Source: Burkholderiales bacterium (GTDB lineage Bacteria > Pseudomonadota > Gammaproteobacteria > Burkholderiales > Burkholderiaceae_D). Taken from it: a DNA stretch of 41,129 nt. Positions 23,975 through 31,549 of the stretch are shown here, piece after piece (position 1 is the stretch's first letter; each line of letters opens with the position of its first letter). The position numbers and the translations under genes are program-made. The notes under the pieces were generated by a model. The model saw only the letters and a list, made by a program, of their open reading frames with translations. It ran no database searches and was not told where the DNA came from. The stretch is from positions 1-41,129 of the forward strand of contig CANGAW010000025.1 in NCBI GenBank assembly GCA_947451925.1. Direction: 5' to 3'.

Positions 23975-24334
23975 ATGCCACGCCAAGTACTCGAAGAAAA
24001 CCAAATCCATCCCGCCATTCGCGAGCAGGTCGCCGGCTTTCATATTGGCGTGGTCAATGAAGTGCGCGCTGCCGTCGCCGCCCATGCGGTAACAGTCGTC
24101 GGCATGGCGCAAAATCCCTACTGCAAAAAAGCGCGGCAAGCGCTTGATGCCGCCGGCGTGGCCTTTCACTATCTTGAATACGGCAGTTACTTGAGCCGTT
24201 GGCAGGATCGTGGCGCACTGAAGATGTGGAGCGGCTGGCCGACCTTTCCGATGGTATTCGTCAATGGCGCATTAGTTGGCGGCTACACAGATTTGAAACG
24301 GCTCATTGTTGCGGGCGTGGTTAAAAAAGGCTGA
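23975..24334 (+). CDS. Monothiol glutaredoxin-like protein (CKKA active site)
   Basis: A 119-residue thioredoxin-fold protein with active site NPYCKKA (single thiol, C50), a cis-proline region WPTFPMVFVNG near 87-97, and the GGYTDL glutathione-binding segment. Class II monothiol glutaredoxins carry CGFS and handle Fe-S clusters; this CKKA variant is shorter in that signature and could act as a reductase for a thiol or metal centre. AAGGACTCTTGC precedes the ATG, 31 bases after the barrel gene, so it is likely the last gene of the iron operon. Confidence 0.75.
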   Translation: MPRQVLEENQIHPAIREQVAGFHIGVVNEVRAAVAAHAVTVVGMAQNPYCKKARQALDAAGVAFHYLEYGSYLSRWQDRGALKMWSGWPTFPMVFVNGALVGGYTDLKRLIVAGVVKKG

Positions 24335-24366
24335 TCGCTTGTAATTAGTTAACCGAAAAACAAACA

Positions 24367-24398
24367 CACTGGGTTCCGATTTTCATCGAAATCCAGTG
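24367..24398. repeat. Dispersed palindromic repeat between convergent genes
   Basis: CACTGGGTTCCGAT (24367-24380), loop TTTC, and ATCGAAATCCAGTG (24385-24398) form a 14-base stem with two mismatches. The family tail TCTTTCGTTAATGACGAAAA follows. It lies between the iron operon and the convergent glucosidase gene, where it could serve as a bidirectional transcription barrier. Confidence 0.7.
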
Positions 24399-24473
24399 TC
24401 TTTCGTTAATGACGAAAATTATTCTTCACTGAAGTCCATCAATCGTGAAGTGCAGAACCAAAAAAATTGACCC

Positions 24474-26642
24474 TCAAGCCACCGCCACCACTTCCACATT
24501 GCCCTGTTTGCGAATGACATTGACGCCAACGTTGTTGGGATAGCGCTGCAACCACAAATCGACTTTGGCATCGAGAACTGACAAGCCGCGCACTTCGAGG
24601 TGGTCGAGAAAAGCGGGCAGTTGCGGATGACGAAACCGCACTTCCGCTTTTTCCGGATCAAACGACAATCCAAGACAGGCCTGCAGCAAGGAAAATACGG
24701 AGGCCGCAGCCCATGCCTGCGGCGAGCAGGCCACCGGATACATGGTCGGCCCTTCGTCAGGTCGCTTCTCGAATCCGCAAAATAATTCCGGCATCCGGTT
24801 CTGATCAACATGCAAACTCACATCACGCAGACCGCTGAATATCTGCATGGCCTTGTCGGTAAAGCCGTAGCGCGCCATACCTTCGGCGATGATGGCATTG
24901 TCATGTGGCCAGACCGAACCATTGTGGTAAGCCATAGGGTTGTAACGTGCTGCCGAAATAGGGATGGTTCGTATGCCCCAGCCGCAATAAAAATCCGGCG
25001 ACAATAATTGTTGCGCAATGCGCGCGGCATGACGCGGCGAGGCTATTCCTGACCACAAGGTATGACCGGCATTCGATGAGGCGACTTTGCATTGCTGCTT
25101 GTTGCCATCGAGCGCCAGCGAATAGGTGCCGATTTCTTCACACCAGAAGGCTTCGTCAAAGCGGGTTTTCAATACCAGTGCCGTGCGTTTGAGTTCGGCT
25201 GCCAGATCATGTTCACCAAACAGGGTGGCCAGGCGGGATGCGCGGCACTTGGCGTCAAAGACATAGCCTTGCACTTCACACAGCGCAATCGGCGCATCGG
25301 CGAGCCTACCGTTTTGATGGAACACCGAGTCATGTGAATCTTTCCAACCCTGCTGCGCCAGACCGGTTTCCAGAGAACGGGCGTATTCAACAAATCCATC
25401 GCCGTCACGGTCACCATATTGATCAATCCAGTTCAGTGCGGCGAGAATATTGGGCCAGATCGAGCGAATGAATGCCAGGTCACCGGTGCGCTCGTAATAA
25501 GCGCCGGCCAGACCAATAAACAAAGGGGTGGCGTCAACGGTGCCGTAATAACGCCCGAACGGAATTTCTTTTAAGGCGGCCAGTTCGCCATCTCGCGCTT
25601 CATGCAAAATTTTGCCCGGCTCCGCATCCCTGACCGCATCAATTTCTGTTGCCTGCGCTGCAGCCAGAAAAGTCAGCACGCCTTTGGCCATGCCGGGATC
25701 TACCCATAAATATTCATGCGCCGTCAGGATGCCGTCGCGACCGAAGGTGGTGGCATACCAGGGCAAGCCGGCAAAGGGATAGTCACCTTCCGGCAAGCGG
25801 GTAGTGAGCATGATGAGATCAGCAGTTGAACGGTCAATCCAGCGATTAAAGAAAGGGTCGGAAGTGACCACGCGGCAGCGTTCATCCATGCGTTCGCGGG
25901 AAAACTGACTGACCTTGGTAAAGGCATCGTAATAATCTTCGTGACTTGGCGCGACCTCACCGATCTGGCAGCCGACCTGAATATAAAAATGGGCCTCGGC
26001 CTTGGGTTCAAGAGCTACGCTGAATTCGGCACATTCACCACTGAGCTTTTGCGGCGGCGGATCAAAGCGCACGCAGGTCTGGCGCAGCAGCTTGTCCAGC
26101 CCACAGTAACCGAGCACAACTTCGTCTTCACTGACGACTGGCGACAAATGCCTGCCATGCTGCAGACGGGTGGTGCCGCGGACTTCGAAAATATCTTTGT
26201 AGTCGGCAGAAAACTCCATCGACATACTGACGTTAATTGGCTCCAGACCAAAATTAACCAGCCGCACATGTTCATAACAGGTGTTTTCGTACAGCAGTTT
26301 GGCGCGAAAAATATGCAGCTCGCCTTTCAAGATCCGGTTTTTCCCTTCGGGATGCAAGTCCGGATTCATCAACTCGATAATGAACAGACCGTTATCGTCC
26401 TTCACGGTGGAATTCAAATACATAGGCCGCACGCCTTCAATATGCAGCTCCTGATGTGACAAAAAACAAGTGTCGCCATGGTAGATGCCCTCCTCGCCCA
26501 AGCCGATGGACTCGATGTCGCCAAAGCGATCAAACATGGCAAAAAGTTTATTGTGCTTTAACACGCGGCGCCGCTCATCATTGGGGGACGCCGTCGCCAG
26601 GATGTACCACCGCTCGCCAAGCTGGATTTTGTCCACCATCAT
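24474..26642 (-). CDS. Amylo-alpha-1,6-glucosidase / glycogen-debranching-type enzyme
   Basis: A 722-residue cytoplasmic enzyme. The N-terminal third is the GDE N-terminal beta domain (WYILATASPNDERRR... GIYHGDTCFLSHQEL), the remainder an (alpha/alpha)6 barrel with the GRDGILTAHEYLW motif near 307 and DSHDSVFHQNGRLAD and HNGSVWPHDNAIIAEG segments, the latter carrying likely acidic catalytic residues. It should hydrolyse alpha-1,6 branches or related glucans. AAGGGTGAA precedes the ATG. It is 8 bases after the glycosyltransferase gene in one operon. A role in an exported or stress-related polysaccharide cannot be excluded. Confidence 0.88.
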   Translation of the reverse strand: MMVDKIQLGERWYILATASPNDERRRVLKHNKLFAMFDRFGDIESIGLGEEGIYHGDTCFLSHQELHIEGVRPMYLNSTVKDDNGLFIIELMNPDLHPEGKNRILKGELHIFRAKLLYENTCYEHVRLVNFGLEPINVSMSMEFSADYKDIFEVRGTTRLQHGRHLSPVVSEDEVVLGYCGLDKLLRQTCVRFDPPPQKLSGECAEFSVALEPKAEAHFYIQVGCQIGEVAPSHEDYYDAFTKVSQFSRERMDERCRVVTSDPFFNRWIDRSTADLIMLTTRLPEGDYPFAGLPWYATTFGRDGILTAHEYLWVDPGMAKGVLTFLAAAQATEIDAVRDAEPGKILHEARDGELAALKEIPFGRYYGTVDATPLFIGLAGAYYERTGDLAFIRSIWPNILAALNWIDQYGDRDGDGFVEYARSLETGLAQQGWKDSHDSVFHQNGRLADAPIALCEVQGYVFDAKCRASRLATLFGEHDLAAELKRTALVLKTRFDEAFWCEEIGTYSLALDGNKQQCKVASSNAGHTLWSGIASPRHAARIAQQLLSPDFYCGWGIRTIPISAARYNPMAYHNGSVWPHDNAIIAEGMARYGFTDKAMQIFSGLRDVSLHVDQNRMPELFCGFEKRPDEGPTMYPVACSPQAWAAASVFSLLQACLGLSFDPEKAEVRFRHPQLPAFLDHLEVRGLSVLDAKVDLWLQRYPNNVGVNVIRKQGNVEVVAVA

Positions 26643-26650
26643 TTCACCCT

Positions 26651-27700
26651 TTAATGCGAACCATGCAAACTGTGTTGCGCGATCAGTCGCTGGTAAAGCA
26701 GCACATAATTATTCGCCATCCGCTCTGAAGTAAATCGTGACTCGAACGATGCGCGGCAATCTGCGCGATTTATGCTGGTATCAATTTGCATTGCCGCTTC
26801 ATTCGCTTCATCCTGATTGCTGACGATAAAACCATTGACGCCTTGGTCGATGACTTCCGGCACCGATCCATGGCCATAGGCAATCACCGGCACACCGCAG
26901 GCAAAGGCTTCGATCATGACCAATCCAAACGGTTCGGGCCAATCGATAGGAAACAACAGCGCCTTGGCCTGGGCCAGCAGTGCATGTTTTTGTACTTCAT
27001 CGACTTCGCCAATAAAATGAATCAGCGGGTGCGCCAGCAAGGGCTCAATCTCGGTATTGAAATAGACCTGATCGGCCTTGTCTATTTTTGCAGCGATATA
27101 GAGCGGCACGTCACAATCGAGCGCAATCCTGATGGCGCGGTCGACACGCTTTTCCGGCGACATTCTTCCGACAAAGGCAAAATATTTTCCCGGCTCGGGA
27201 TGGAAGCGATACAAGTCGGCAGACAGTCCGTGATAAATAGTCTGGCACCAGTTCGCCCATGGTATGGGCGTGCGCTGGCTATCTGAAATGGACACCATAG
27301 GACAGCTGTTGAAATGTTCAAACAAGGGCGTCAGTTCAGGCAGATCAAGCCGGCCATGCAAAGTCGTCAGATGCGGCCTGCCTAATTGGCTTGCCATCGG
27401 AAAATGCAAGTAGTCAGTATGAAAATGAATGATGTCGAAGTTGTTGGCCAGCCTGCTGACTTTATCGATCTGGATCGCATCGTAGGCAAGCCAGGAACGG
27501 TTCAGCATTTCTGCGCGCAATCCGGTCTCTACGCTGGGAATCAGTCGCGAAGCAGTGACCGAATCGGCGGTGGCAAACAGCGTGACCTCATGCCCCTGTC
27601 TAACCAGCTCTTCGGTCAGATAGGAAATCACGCGCTCGGTCCCGCCATAGGCTTTCGGCGGAACGCTTTCAAACAAGGGAGCAACCTGGGCAATGCGCAT
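26651..27700 (-). CDS. Family 4 glycosyltransferase (GT-B)
   Basis: A 349-residue retaining GT-B enzyme: N-terminal acceptor domain MRIAQVAPLFESVPPKAYGGTERV with the Gly-rich loop, and a C-terminal nucleotide-sugar domain with FAFVGRMSPEKRVDRAI (about 168-184) and the EPFGLVMIEAFACGVPVIAYGHGSVPEVI motif (about 258-284) containing the E-x7-E signature. GGAAGAGAAAAACG precedes the ATG. Paired with a debranching-type hydrolase, it probably builds an alpha-glucan or glycoconjugate. No signal or membrane segment. Confidence 0.9.
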   Translation of the reverse strand: MRIAQVAPLFESVPPKAYGGTERVISYLTEELVRQGHEVTLFATADSVTASRLIPSVETGLRAEMLNRSWLAYDAIQIDKVSRLANNFDIIHFHTDYLHFPMASQLGRPHLTTLHGRLDLPELTPLFEHFNSCPMVSISDSQRTPIPWANWCQTIYHGLSADLYRFHPEPGKYFAFVGRMSPEKRVDRAIRIALDCDVPLYIAAKIDKADQVYFNTEIEPLLAHPLIHFIGEVDEVQKHALLAQAKALLFPIDWPEPFGLVMIEAFACGVPVIAYGHGSVPEVIDQGVNGFIVSNQDEANEAAMQIDTSINRADCRASFESRFTSERMANNYVLLYQRLIAQHSLHGSH

Positions 27701-27808
27701 CGTTTTTCTCTTCCTGTCTGCAAAGAAAGCGCCTTCATCCGCGGCGCCAACCCCCTTGATGTAGAGGCGCTATTGCACAAACAGTTCATTTCAGAGTGCA
27801 TCGGCGCT

Positions 27809-27814
27809 TATAAT
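27809..27814 (+). promoter_or_regulatory. Perfect -10 box implying a leaderless S4-protein mRNA
   Basis: TATAAT ends seven bases before the ATG at 27821, so the expected transcription start coincides with the A of the start codon. No Shine-Dalgarno exists between them. The -35 is weak (TTCATT at 27785 with 18-base spacing). Confidence 0.5.
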
Positions 27815-27820
27815 CCGCAC

Positions 27821-28039
27821 ATGCAAAAAATCGACTTCAGCCTTCAGGGCGACTATGTAGAACTCAACCAGTTGCTGAAATTATGTGGCCTGTGCGACAG
27901 CGGTGGCGCCGGCAAATTAATGGTCAGCAGCGGCAAGGTGCGGGTAGATGGCGTGAAAGAATTGCGCAAGACCTGCAAAATTCGCGCGGGCCAGCAGGTC
28001 AGCGTCGGCGACCTCAGCATTCGCGTGATGGACAGTTGA
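27821..28039 (+). CDS. Small S4-domain RNA-binding protein (YbcJ-like)
   Basis: A 72-residue protein that is essentially one S4 domain: LNQLLKLCGLCDSGGAGKLMVSSGKVRVDG (about 16-45) followed by KTCKIRAGQQVSV. E. coli YbcJ has this size and composition. S4 domains bind structured RNA, commonly rRNA. The open frame extends far upstream inside the antisense of the glycosyltransferase gene, but the family length, the promoter just before 27821 and lack of any domain upstream fix the start. Probably leaderless. Confidence 0.85.
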   Translation: MQKIDFSLQGDYVELNQLLKLCGLCDSGGAGKLMVSSGKVRVDGVKELRKTCKIRAGQQVSVGDLSIRVMDS

Positions 28040-28105
28040 TCGTTGGCGACGGTTCTAGGGAGAAAAGTGTCTCAAGCTCTACCGGCTTTGCGGCGCAGGC
28101 CGCAA

Positions 28106-28133
28106 CCCAGTGTCTTTTTACGGATAACGAAAA
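28106..28133. repeat. Dispersed repeat tail copy
   Basis: CCCAGTGTCTTT (28106-28117) is followed by TTACGGATAACGAAAA, the same tail seen at 11648 and 24367. The hairpin to its left is different in sequence (GCGGC-GCAG-GCCGC, near 28091-28104), so the stem has changed while the tail persisted. It lies between the S4 gene and the convergent ferritin-like gene. Confidence 0.55.
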
Positions 28134-28146
28134 CCCCTCCGCAAGC

Positions 28147-29358
28147 CTACATAAAATTGCGCGTATGCAGACCGGATAAACGTTCGGCATCGTCTGCACT
28201 AAAACCCAGCCGCACCAGTCGCGCTTTACGTCCGGTAGCCATGTCCTGCTTGAGTTTTTGTACTCGTGCAAAACCAAGCTCTATGGCATTGGCACTGGTA
28301 TTGTGCGCAGCCAGCAAAATCAGCGCATCAAATACTTCTTCATTCAGGCCCGCACTGCTGGCCAGCGCATCATGGCGCTGCTCGATACAGGCCTTCAGTG
28401 TGCCCAGATAAGCAGGGTCTTGCGACAGGCGGTATTCAAGATGGGCCATGCCAAAAGCCACATGACGTGCTTCGTCGCGCGCCACCAGCTTGGCTATCTG
28501 GCGTGTCGTCGCGTCCGGGCCGTGCTCTTGCAAGAAGTTGAGCAGATTGACGAAGCTGCCCTCGCCCAGCACCGACAGTAAAAAAGCGCTGCTGGAAAAA
28601 TCATTGGTCTCGAACAGGGTTTTGAGCGAAGCCTGACCACCTGCGCCTGACAGCGCAGGATTGGCACGGCGCAGCATCGCACGGCGGGTAAAGACTTCGA
28701 CATGACGCGCTTCATCGGCACACTGTATTGCCAGTAGCTGAACGATTTCGCGAAAATGCGGATGCACCTGGCCGAGATGACGGGCCGGCACCAGCAGTGC
28801 GGCGTTTTCATTTTCGATCAGATAGGTCATGACCTGAACAACGGCGTCTTCTACTTCATGCGGCAAATCTTCATGCGCATCCCAGTCAACAGCACTCGCC
28901 GGGTCCCACTGGCCTGCCAGTGCCTGGCGATACAAATCTGCAGCAGACTCGGCCCAGACTGCCGACTTGGCAGAAAACCGGAAATCAAAACCGGGACTAC
29001 CGGCTTCGATGGTCGCGCCCCTTGCAGCCAAACCCCATTGCGCGTGAGCCTGTTCGGCAACAGCCTGTGGCTGGGTGCGGTCGGCACTGCCGCTTTGAAC
29101 CGCAGCATGCCAGCGGCCTTGCTGAAAAGGGCCGCGGGTAATGTAGGCATGATCGTCTGCAAACGAGACGGCGTGACCGTTCTGGCGACACCAGACCAAC
29201 AGGTGGGTGTCCCAGTCAGGCGCACTGCCGTCCACCTGCAAAGTCTCGCCAACCGCCATCTGCTCGAGCGCGCGCTTGACTAACAAGTGCGCGCCCTGAT
29301 GCAGACCCAGCGCTTCAATATTGATAGCCGCTTGCAATGATGTTGCCGTTTGCGTCAT
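28147..29358 (-). CDS. Fusion of Cys-less TusA-like domain and diiron ferritin-like domain
   Basis: Start set at ATG 29358, where the TusA domain begins; the open frame extends upstream without a domain. 403 residues. Residues about 12-80 match TusA (LGLHQGAHLLVKRALEQM, VGETLQVDG, CRQNGHAV) but the catalytic CPxP is replaced by HQGA at 20-23, so it cannot be a sulfur carrier by that thiol. Residues about 150-380 form a four-helix ferritin-like bundle with E182/E184, E216-A-R-H219, E266 and E296-A-R-H299, two ExxH motifs plus two further acids, the pattern of diiron oxidases. It overlaps the PhnD-like gene by 44 bases. Most likely a diiron oxygenase or oxidase; substrate unknown. Confidence 0.72.
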   Translation of the reverse strand: MTQTATSLQAAINIEALGLHQGAHLLVKRALEQMAVGETLQVDGSAPDWDTHLLVWCRQNGHAVSFADDHAYITRGPFQQGRWHAAVQSGSADRTQPQAVAEQAHAQWGLAARGATIEAGSPGFDFRFSAKSAVWAESAADLYRQALAGQWDPASAVDWDAHEDLPHEVEDAVVQVMTYLIENENAALLVPARHLGQVHPHFREIVQLLAIQCADEARHVEVFTRRAMLRRANPALSGAGGQASLKTLFETNDFSSSAFLLSVLGEGSFVNLLNFLQEHGPDATTRQIAKLVARDEARHVAFGMAHLEYRLSQDPAYLGTLKACIEQRHDALASSAGLNEEVFDALILLAAHNTSANAIELGFARVQKLKQDMATGRKARLVRLGFSADDAERLSGLHTRNFM

Positions 29359-30175
29359 AAAATTTTTCGTCGTCAATTGCACGTTCCAATGCTGCATACC
29401 CTGAAGTACGTCCGGCTTTCCACTGTCGCAGTCCTTCGAGTTCGAGCAAAGGCCGCACCACCGGATCATCCCAGCGCATGCCGAGCAAGAGTTCGGTAAA
29501 ACGGGCAATCGCCTGTTGCGGTGCCTGCGGGCTGACGGTGAAGTTGCAGTGATCAAAGGGCGCCGTACGGGTCAGCACCCGCGTCTGGCCAGCTGGCAAA
29601 GTGCCATCCGAAGAAAATGCCAGATGATTCCCGTCTATCATCCACGCCGCATCAATTTTTCCTTCTACCAGTGCCCGCGCTGCATCAAGTTCACCGCCAA
29701 CATGGTCGCCATGCTTGCCGCCCAACACATCGAAACGCCGGGCCGTGTAATCAGTACCTGCCACCAAACCCAGCTGACGCAAATGATCCATGGGAATCAG
29801 GGTGGCTTGCGGCGAATCGATCGCACCAAAGCCTACCGTCTTGCCGCGCAACTGCTCAAGCTGCTGCACCGCACTGTCGTTTCTGACCACCAGAACAGAA
29901 GTCAGATCGCAATCCGAGTCACGCATGGCAACGGCCGACACACTGAGGCCTTTGGCTTTGGCCATGCGCTCGGCGCGCAGCCAGGCCAGCGGGGAATTCC
30001 AGGCCAGATCAAGGGAGCCGTTAAATTGATCTTCAACCTGTCGTTCGTAATTTGAGTACAGCACAAAATCGAAGGCCAGATCATGCTGGGCAAACCAGCT
30101 TTTGAACCCTTCCCAGATGGTGACGACTTTGGGCGCGTAAGCAACCGCGCCCATGACTAATTGATGTTCGGCCAT
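29315..30175 (-). CDS. PhnD-like solute-binding-fold protein without signal peptide
   Basis: Start set at 30175 (AGGAAGGA six bases before). 286 residues of the phosphate/phosphite/phosphonate-binding family (type II periplasmic fold): LVMGAVAYAPKVVTIWEGF, RGKTVGFGAIDSPQATLIPMDHLRQ and GKIDAAWMIDGNHL. The expected N-terminal signal peptide is absent, the strand for ligand binding beginning within eight residues of the start. No ABC permease or ATPase is adjacent. It is 16 bases downstream of the flavoprotein gene and overlaps the TusA-ferritin gene, so it works with two enzymes, perhaps binding a substrate or cofactor in the cytoplasm, or functioning as an enzyme (such folds are also used by NMT1/ThiY-type proteins). 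Confidence 0.75.
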   Translation of the reverse strand: MAEHQLVMGAVAYAPKVVTIWEGFKSWFAQHDLAFDFVLYSNYERQVEDQFNGSLDLAWNSPLAWLRAERMAKAKGLSVSAVAMRDSDCDLTSVLVVRNDSAVQQLEQLRGKTVGFGAIDSPQATLIPMDHLRQLGLVAGTDYTARRFDVLGGKHGDHVGGELDAARALVEGKIDAAWMIDGNHLAFSSDGTLPAGQTRVLTRTAPFDHCNFTVSPQAPQQAIARFTELLLGMRWDDPVVRPLLELEGLRQWKAGRTSGYAALERAIDDEKFYDANGNIIASGYQY

Positions 30176-30191
30176 GAGCATTCCTTCCTGT

Positions 30192-31307
30192 TTAAAACAA
30201 TGGCAGGCCGGTAATGGCCTTGCCAATGAAGTCATACAACACATCCGTGGTCGGCGCCATGACTGAAGAAGCACGGGCATCACGGAACAGGCGCTCGACG
30301 CCGACTTCTTTACGGAAGGCAGCGCCGCCGCACACACGCATCGCCACATCGGTGACTTCCAGTGCTGTTTCAGCTGCGGCCGCCTTGATTTCCAGCACGC
30401 GCAGCATGGTGTCGGCACGACCGCTGACGATGGCAGCAATGGTGTCTTGCAGCAGGCAATGAGCCATGTCGGCCTTGATCCGCGCACGCGCCAGATAGGC
30501 ACGAATGGTTGGCAGATCAGCCAGGGACGTATCGAGGTGCTGATGACGGGTCTGACCGACGTGGGCAATGGCTCGGCTCAACGCGCCTTCGGTGGTACCT
30601 ACTGAGCAAGAAGCATTGAGTACGCAGAACCATGGCAGCACCACACCCATCATGACGTCGAAGCCTTTGCCGTCTTCCCCCAGCTGGTTGGCTGCCGGAA
30701 TACGCAGGCCGCTTGCTGTCACCGGTGAAGACGCATTGCCGCGCATGCCCATGCCGTCAAACGGCGCGGCCAGTTTCAGACCGGCAGACTTGGCGTCCAC
30801 CAGCCACAGGCTGCTGGCGCCTTCGGCTGCCAATGGCTTGCTGGACCAGACATAAGAGTCGGCGTGAAAAGCCGCCGTAATCCAGCTCTTGCGGGCATTG
30901 AGCACAATCTCTTCGCCCACTTTTTCCGCCGTACTGGCGGGGGCCCAAAAATGACTGCGCGACTCGGCTTCAGAAAAAGCCAGCGTGGTCAGATGACGAC
31001 CGGCTGCAATCTCGCGCCGCACCGTCTTCGAGCCCAGTTGTTCAAGCACTGCCACTGCGCAGTAATGCATGCAGACGATCATGGCAGTAGAAGGACAGGT
31101 CTGCGCCAGTTTGGCGACGACCTGGCTGGCCTCAGGCAAACCCAGTCCCATACCTCCCATCTCCTTGCTACTGACCAGACCCAGCAAACCTGCCTTGGCC
31201 AGGGAGTCGATCACAGGCTGGGGAAATTGTGCTTCCTTATCCGTGACAGGCGCCAAAGCGTCGAGTTCATTAACGATGATTTTTTCTAACAGGGCGAGAT
31301 GGGACAT
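30192..31307 (-). CDS. Acyl-CoA-dehydrogenase-fold flavoprotein, probably not a classical dehydrogenase
   Basis: A 371-residue flavoprotein of the acyl-CoA dehydrogenase superfamily: helical N-terminal domain (MSHLALLEKIIVNELDAL), flavin-binding FSEAESRSHF and RKSWITAAFHADSYVWS beta domain, and C-terminal helical domain with VCGGAAFRKEVGVERLFRDARA. The position after RDARA is SSVMAPTTDVLYDF (347-360) where short-chain acyl-CoA dehydrogenases have the IYEGT glutamate. This tail is typical of the DszC/SfnB-like monooxygenase branch or of atypical members. The upstream region has eight consecutive C on this strand where a Shine-Dalgarno would be. First gene of a three-gene operon. Confidence 0.78.
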   Translation of the reverse strand: MSHLALLEKIIVNELDALAPVTDKEAQFPQPVIDSLAKAGLLGLVSSKEMGGMGLGLPEASQVVAKLAQTCPSTAMIVCMHYCAVAVLEQLGSKTVRREIAAGRHLTTLAFSEAESRSHFWAPASTAEKVGEEIVLNARKSWITAAFHADSYVWSSKPLAAEGASSLWLVDAKSAGLKLAAPFDGMGMRGNASSPVTASGLRIPAANQLGEDGKGFDVMMGVVLPWFCVLNASCSVGTTEGALSRAIAHVGQTRHQHLDTSLADLPTIRAYLARARIKADMAHCLLQDTIAAIVSGRADTMLRVLEIKAAAAETALEVTDVAMRVCGGAAFRKEVGVERLFRDARASSVMAPTTDVLYDFIGKAITGLPLF

Positions 31308-31315
31308 AGTGGTAT

Positions 31316-31323
31316 GGGGGGGG
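31316..31323. repeat. Eight-base G tract just upstream of the flavoprotein start
   Basis: GGGGGGGG occupies 31316-31323, eight bases upstream of the flavoprotein ATG (C tract on its strand). It replaces a normal Shine-Dalgarno and is the kind of homopolymer that slips at replication. Confidence 0.6.
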
Positions 31324-31331
31324 AAATTAAT

Positions 31332-31420
31332 TTAAGTTAAGTTAAGTAAATTATTAAGGCAAACTTTAACGACCCGCGATTCTGGCACAGACTATGGTGA
31401 ATTCAATCTAATCAATCTAA
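31332..31420. promoter_or_regulatory. Direct repeats in the divergent flavoprotein/exonuclease spacer
   Basis: Three tandem TTAAG units (31332-31346) lie next to the G tract, and two exact tandem copies of TCAATCTAA lie at 31403-31411 and 31412-31420. The spacer 31308-31549 has no gene. The repeats are candidate regulator sites for either operon. Confidence 0.45.
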
Positions 31421-31549
31421 TTATTCTCACTTTCAGTCAGGGCTAAGGCAAAGGCCTATGGGCTGAGGGTATGATTCGAGGCGACCGGACACGGAAAAGT
31501 ACCTAGCCACGACGCAGGTTTTTATAAAAAATTTTGACACGCTCCCGCA

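Noticed and set aside
27386..27820. N-terminal extension of the S4-domain frame
   Set aside because: It runs antisense through the glycosyltransferase gene and adds no domain; family length and the promoter at 27809 fix the start at 27821.
29359..29556. N-terminal extension of the TusA-ferritin frame
   Set aside because: It overlaps the PhnD-like gene in another frame and encodes an Arg/Cys/Ser-rich sequence without a domain.
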